Of a stretch of DNA of 35,882 bases, positions 35,355-35,882 are shown in pieces. The stretch covers positions 1 through 35,882 of the forward strand of contig NW_022204975.1 of assembly GCF_008831285.2 (NCBI RefSeq). The letters are read 5' to 3'. Both the position numbers and the translations under genes were made by a program. The notes under the pieces were generated by a model that saw only the letters and a list, made by a program, of their open reading frames with translations, did not search any database and had not been told where the DNA came from. Source of the stretch: Nymphaea colorata. Its lineage: Eukaryota > Streptophyta > Magnoliopsida > Nymphaeales > Nymphaeaceae. Every line of letters starts with the position of its first letter. The first letter of the stretch is position 1.

Positions 35355-35815
35355 TACCAATGCATCAAGTTGGCTATGCATTGATTTTGACAACCAGTCA
35401 GCCAATTTTTCCAATTGCATCTAATTGACATTTTCAACTTGATGGTAGAGATATTGCTTCATCAAGTTCCTTCATCAGTTCCCAGGTCTCACGGGACTGT
35501 TTCCCATCTTGTTGAATAGGGTTCTTCGCATCTTTTGCGCCCATAACGTGAAGATCATACATAACATCATAAAACTGCCATTATACCAATGCGTCAAGTT
35601 GGCCATGCATTGGTTGTGTCTTTCAGTCAGCCAATTATTTCAAATGCAACTAATTGACAATTTTAACTTGATGGAGCGAACGTTGCTACATCCACATCCT
35701 TGAGCAGTCCCCAGGTCTCATGGGACTGTTTACCCCTTTGTTGGACGAGGTTCATCGTATCTTTTGCCCACACAATGAGACGATTACACATAAACCCTCC
35801 TAAAACTGACCATTA
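35355..35815 (+). repeat. Dimer unit A-(B/C)
   Basis: Only 461 bp separates two A starts. The A monomer is 35355-35582 and the second monomer is a B/C hybrid. This is the only two-monomer unit in the window and is the deletion-side counterpart of the A-B-(C/B)-C tetramers. Confidence 0.85.
35583..35815 (+). repeat. Hybrid B/C monomer
   Basis: B-type at the start (TCTTTCAG) and centre (CATGGGACTG, TTGTTGG), but C-type at the 3' end (CTCCTAAAACTGACC), leading straight into an A monomer. A small scar, AAACCCTCC in place of AAACTCC near 35794, lies close to the switch. The switch lies between roughly monomer positions 165 and 200. Confidence 0.8.
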
Positions 35816-35882
35816 TACCAATGCATCAAGTTGGCTATGCATTGATTTTGACAACCAGTCAGCCAATTTTCCCAATTGCATC
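35816..35882 (+). repeat. Type A monomer, cut by the window edge
   Basis: The first 67 bp of an A monomer (GGCTATGCATTGATTTTGAC present). The array continues beyond the window. Confidence 0.93.

Larger units (their letters stand above)
1..35882. repeat. Satellite DNA array, 230-bp monomers in an A-B-C 690-bp higher-order repeat
   Basis: The whole window is head-to-tail copies of a monomer of about 230 bp, all in one orientation. The landmark taken here as monomer position 1 is TACCAATGCA. A-type monomers begin at 3, 913, 1599, 2283, 2971, 3656, 4343, 5032, 5716, 6403, 7073, 7992, 8682, 9601, 10291, 10981, 11671, 12361, 13051, 13741, 14431, 15121, 15810, 16457, 17146, 17836, 18526, 19216, 19906, 20596, 21285, 21932, 22621, 23311, 24001, 24691, 25380, 26070, 26759, 27406, 28321, 28997, 29672, 30353, 31041, 31688, 32603, 33291, 33977, 34663, 35355 and 35816. 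Most intervals are 684-690 bp (three monomers), five are 910-919 bp (four) and one is 461 bp (two). Arrays of this kind are typical of eukaryotic centromeric or heterochromatic DNA; that location is inferred, not shown. No interruption by unique sequence or a transposable element was seen. Confidence 0.98.

Noticed and set aside
1-35882. CRISPR array or bacterial repeat locus
   Set aside because: There are no short repeats with unique spacers of constant size. The whole 230-bp period is repeated without spacers, and there are no cas-like genes.
1-35882. Tandem protein-repeat gene, such as a large repetitive surface or silk-like protein
   Set aside because: 230 is not a multiple of 3, every frame has stops within each trimer, and frequent indels are tolerated.

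Overview
The whole window is one uninterrupted head-to-tail satellite DNA array. I see no credible protein-coding gene, RNA gene, transposon or unique sequence anywhere in its 35.9 kb. The basic monomer is about 230 bp (GC about 43% in the C monomer at 12821-13050, counted by hand), giving roughly 157 complete monomers plus one cut off at the right edge. Both window edges lie inside the array, so its full length is unknown. This organisation points to a eukaryotic chromosome, probably centromeric, pericentromeric or other heterochromatin. The sequence does not tell me the species or kingdom.

Monomers fall into three types that alternate A-B-C, so the working unit is a 690-bp trimer. B and C are close relatives and A is more divergent. 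I count 45 trimers, five A-B-(C/B hybrid)-C tetramers of about 915-919 bp, and one A-(B/C hybrid) dimer near the right edge. The tetramers and the dimer are the reciprocal kinds of product expected from unequal exchange between B and C.

Larger repeats sit on top of the trimers. Left part (1-9600): a mixed region with a 2.06-kb tandem duplication (1599-3655 and 3656-5715), three tetramers and the oldest form of a B monomer carrying a 21-nt deletion. Middle (9601-28030): regular trimers, then three almost identical tandem copies of a 5,475-bp unit made of eight trimers. Each copy contains a nested 2,070-bp-offset duplication and a doubly deleted 187-bp B monomer. Right part (26759-35354, overlapping the end of the third copy): two tandem copies of a 4.28-kb block that is a mosaic of segments related to 6.4-8.7 kb and 10.3-11.3 kb. 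The first of these copies is rich in single-base deletions that its sister lacks, which looks more like poor consensus quality than biology.

B and C monomers carry three evenly placed dyad symmetries. The strongest is a perfect 10+10 bp inverted repeat with a 10-nt spacer at the monomer start. I found no canonical CENP-B box. The short open frames in the array are by-products of repetition, since 690 is a multiple of 3, and I annotate none of them as genes.
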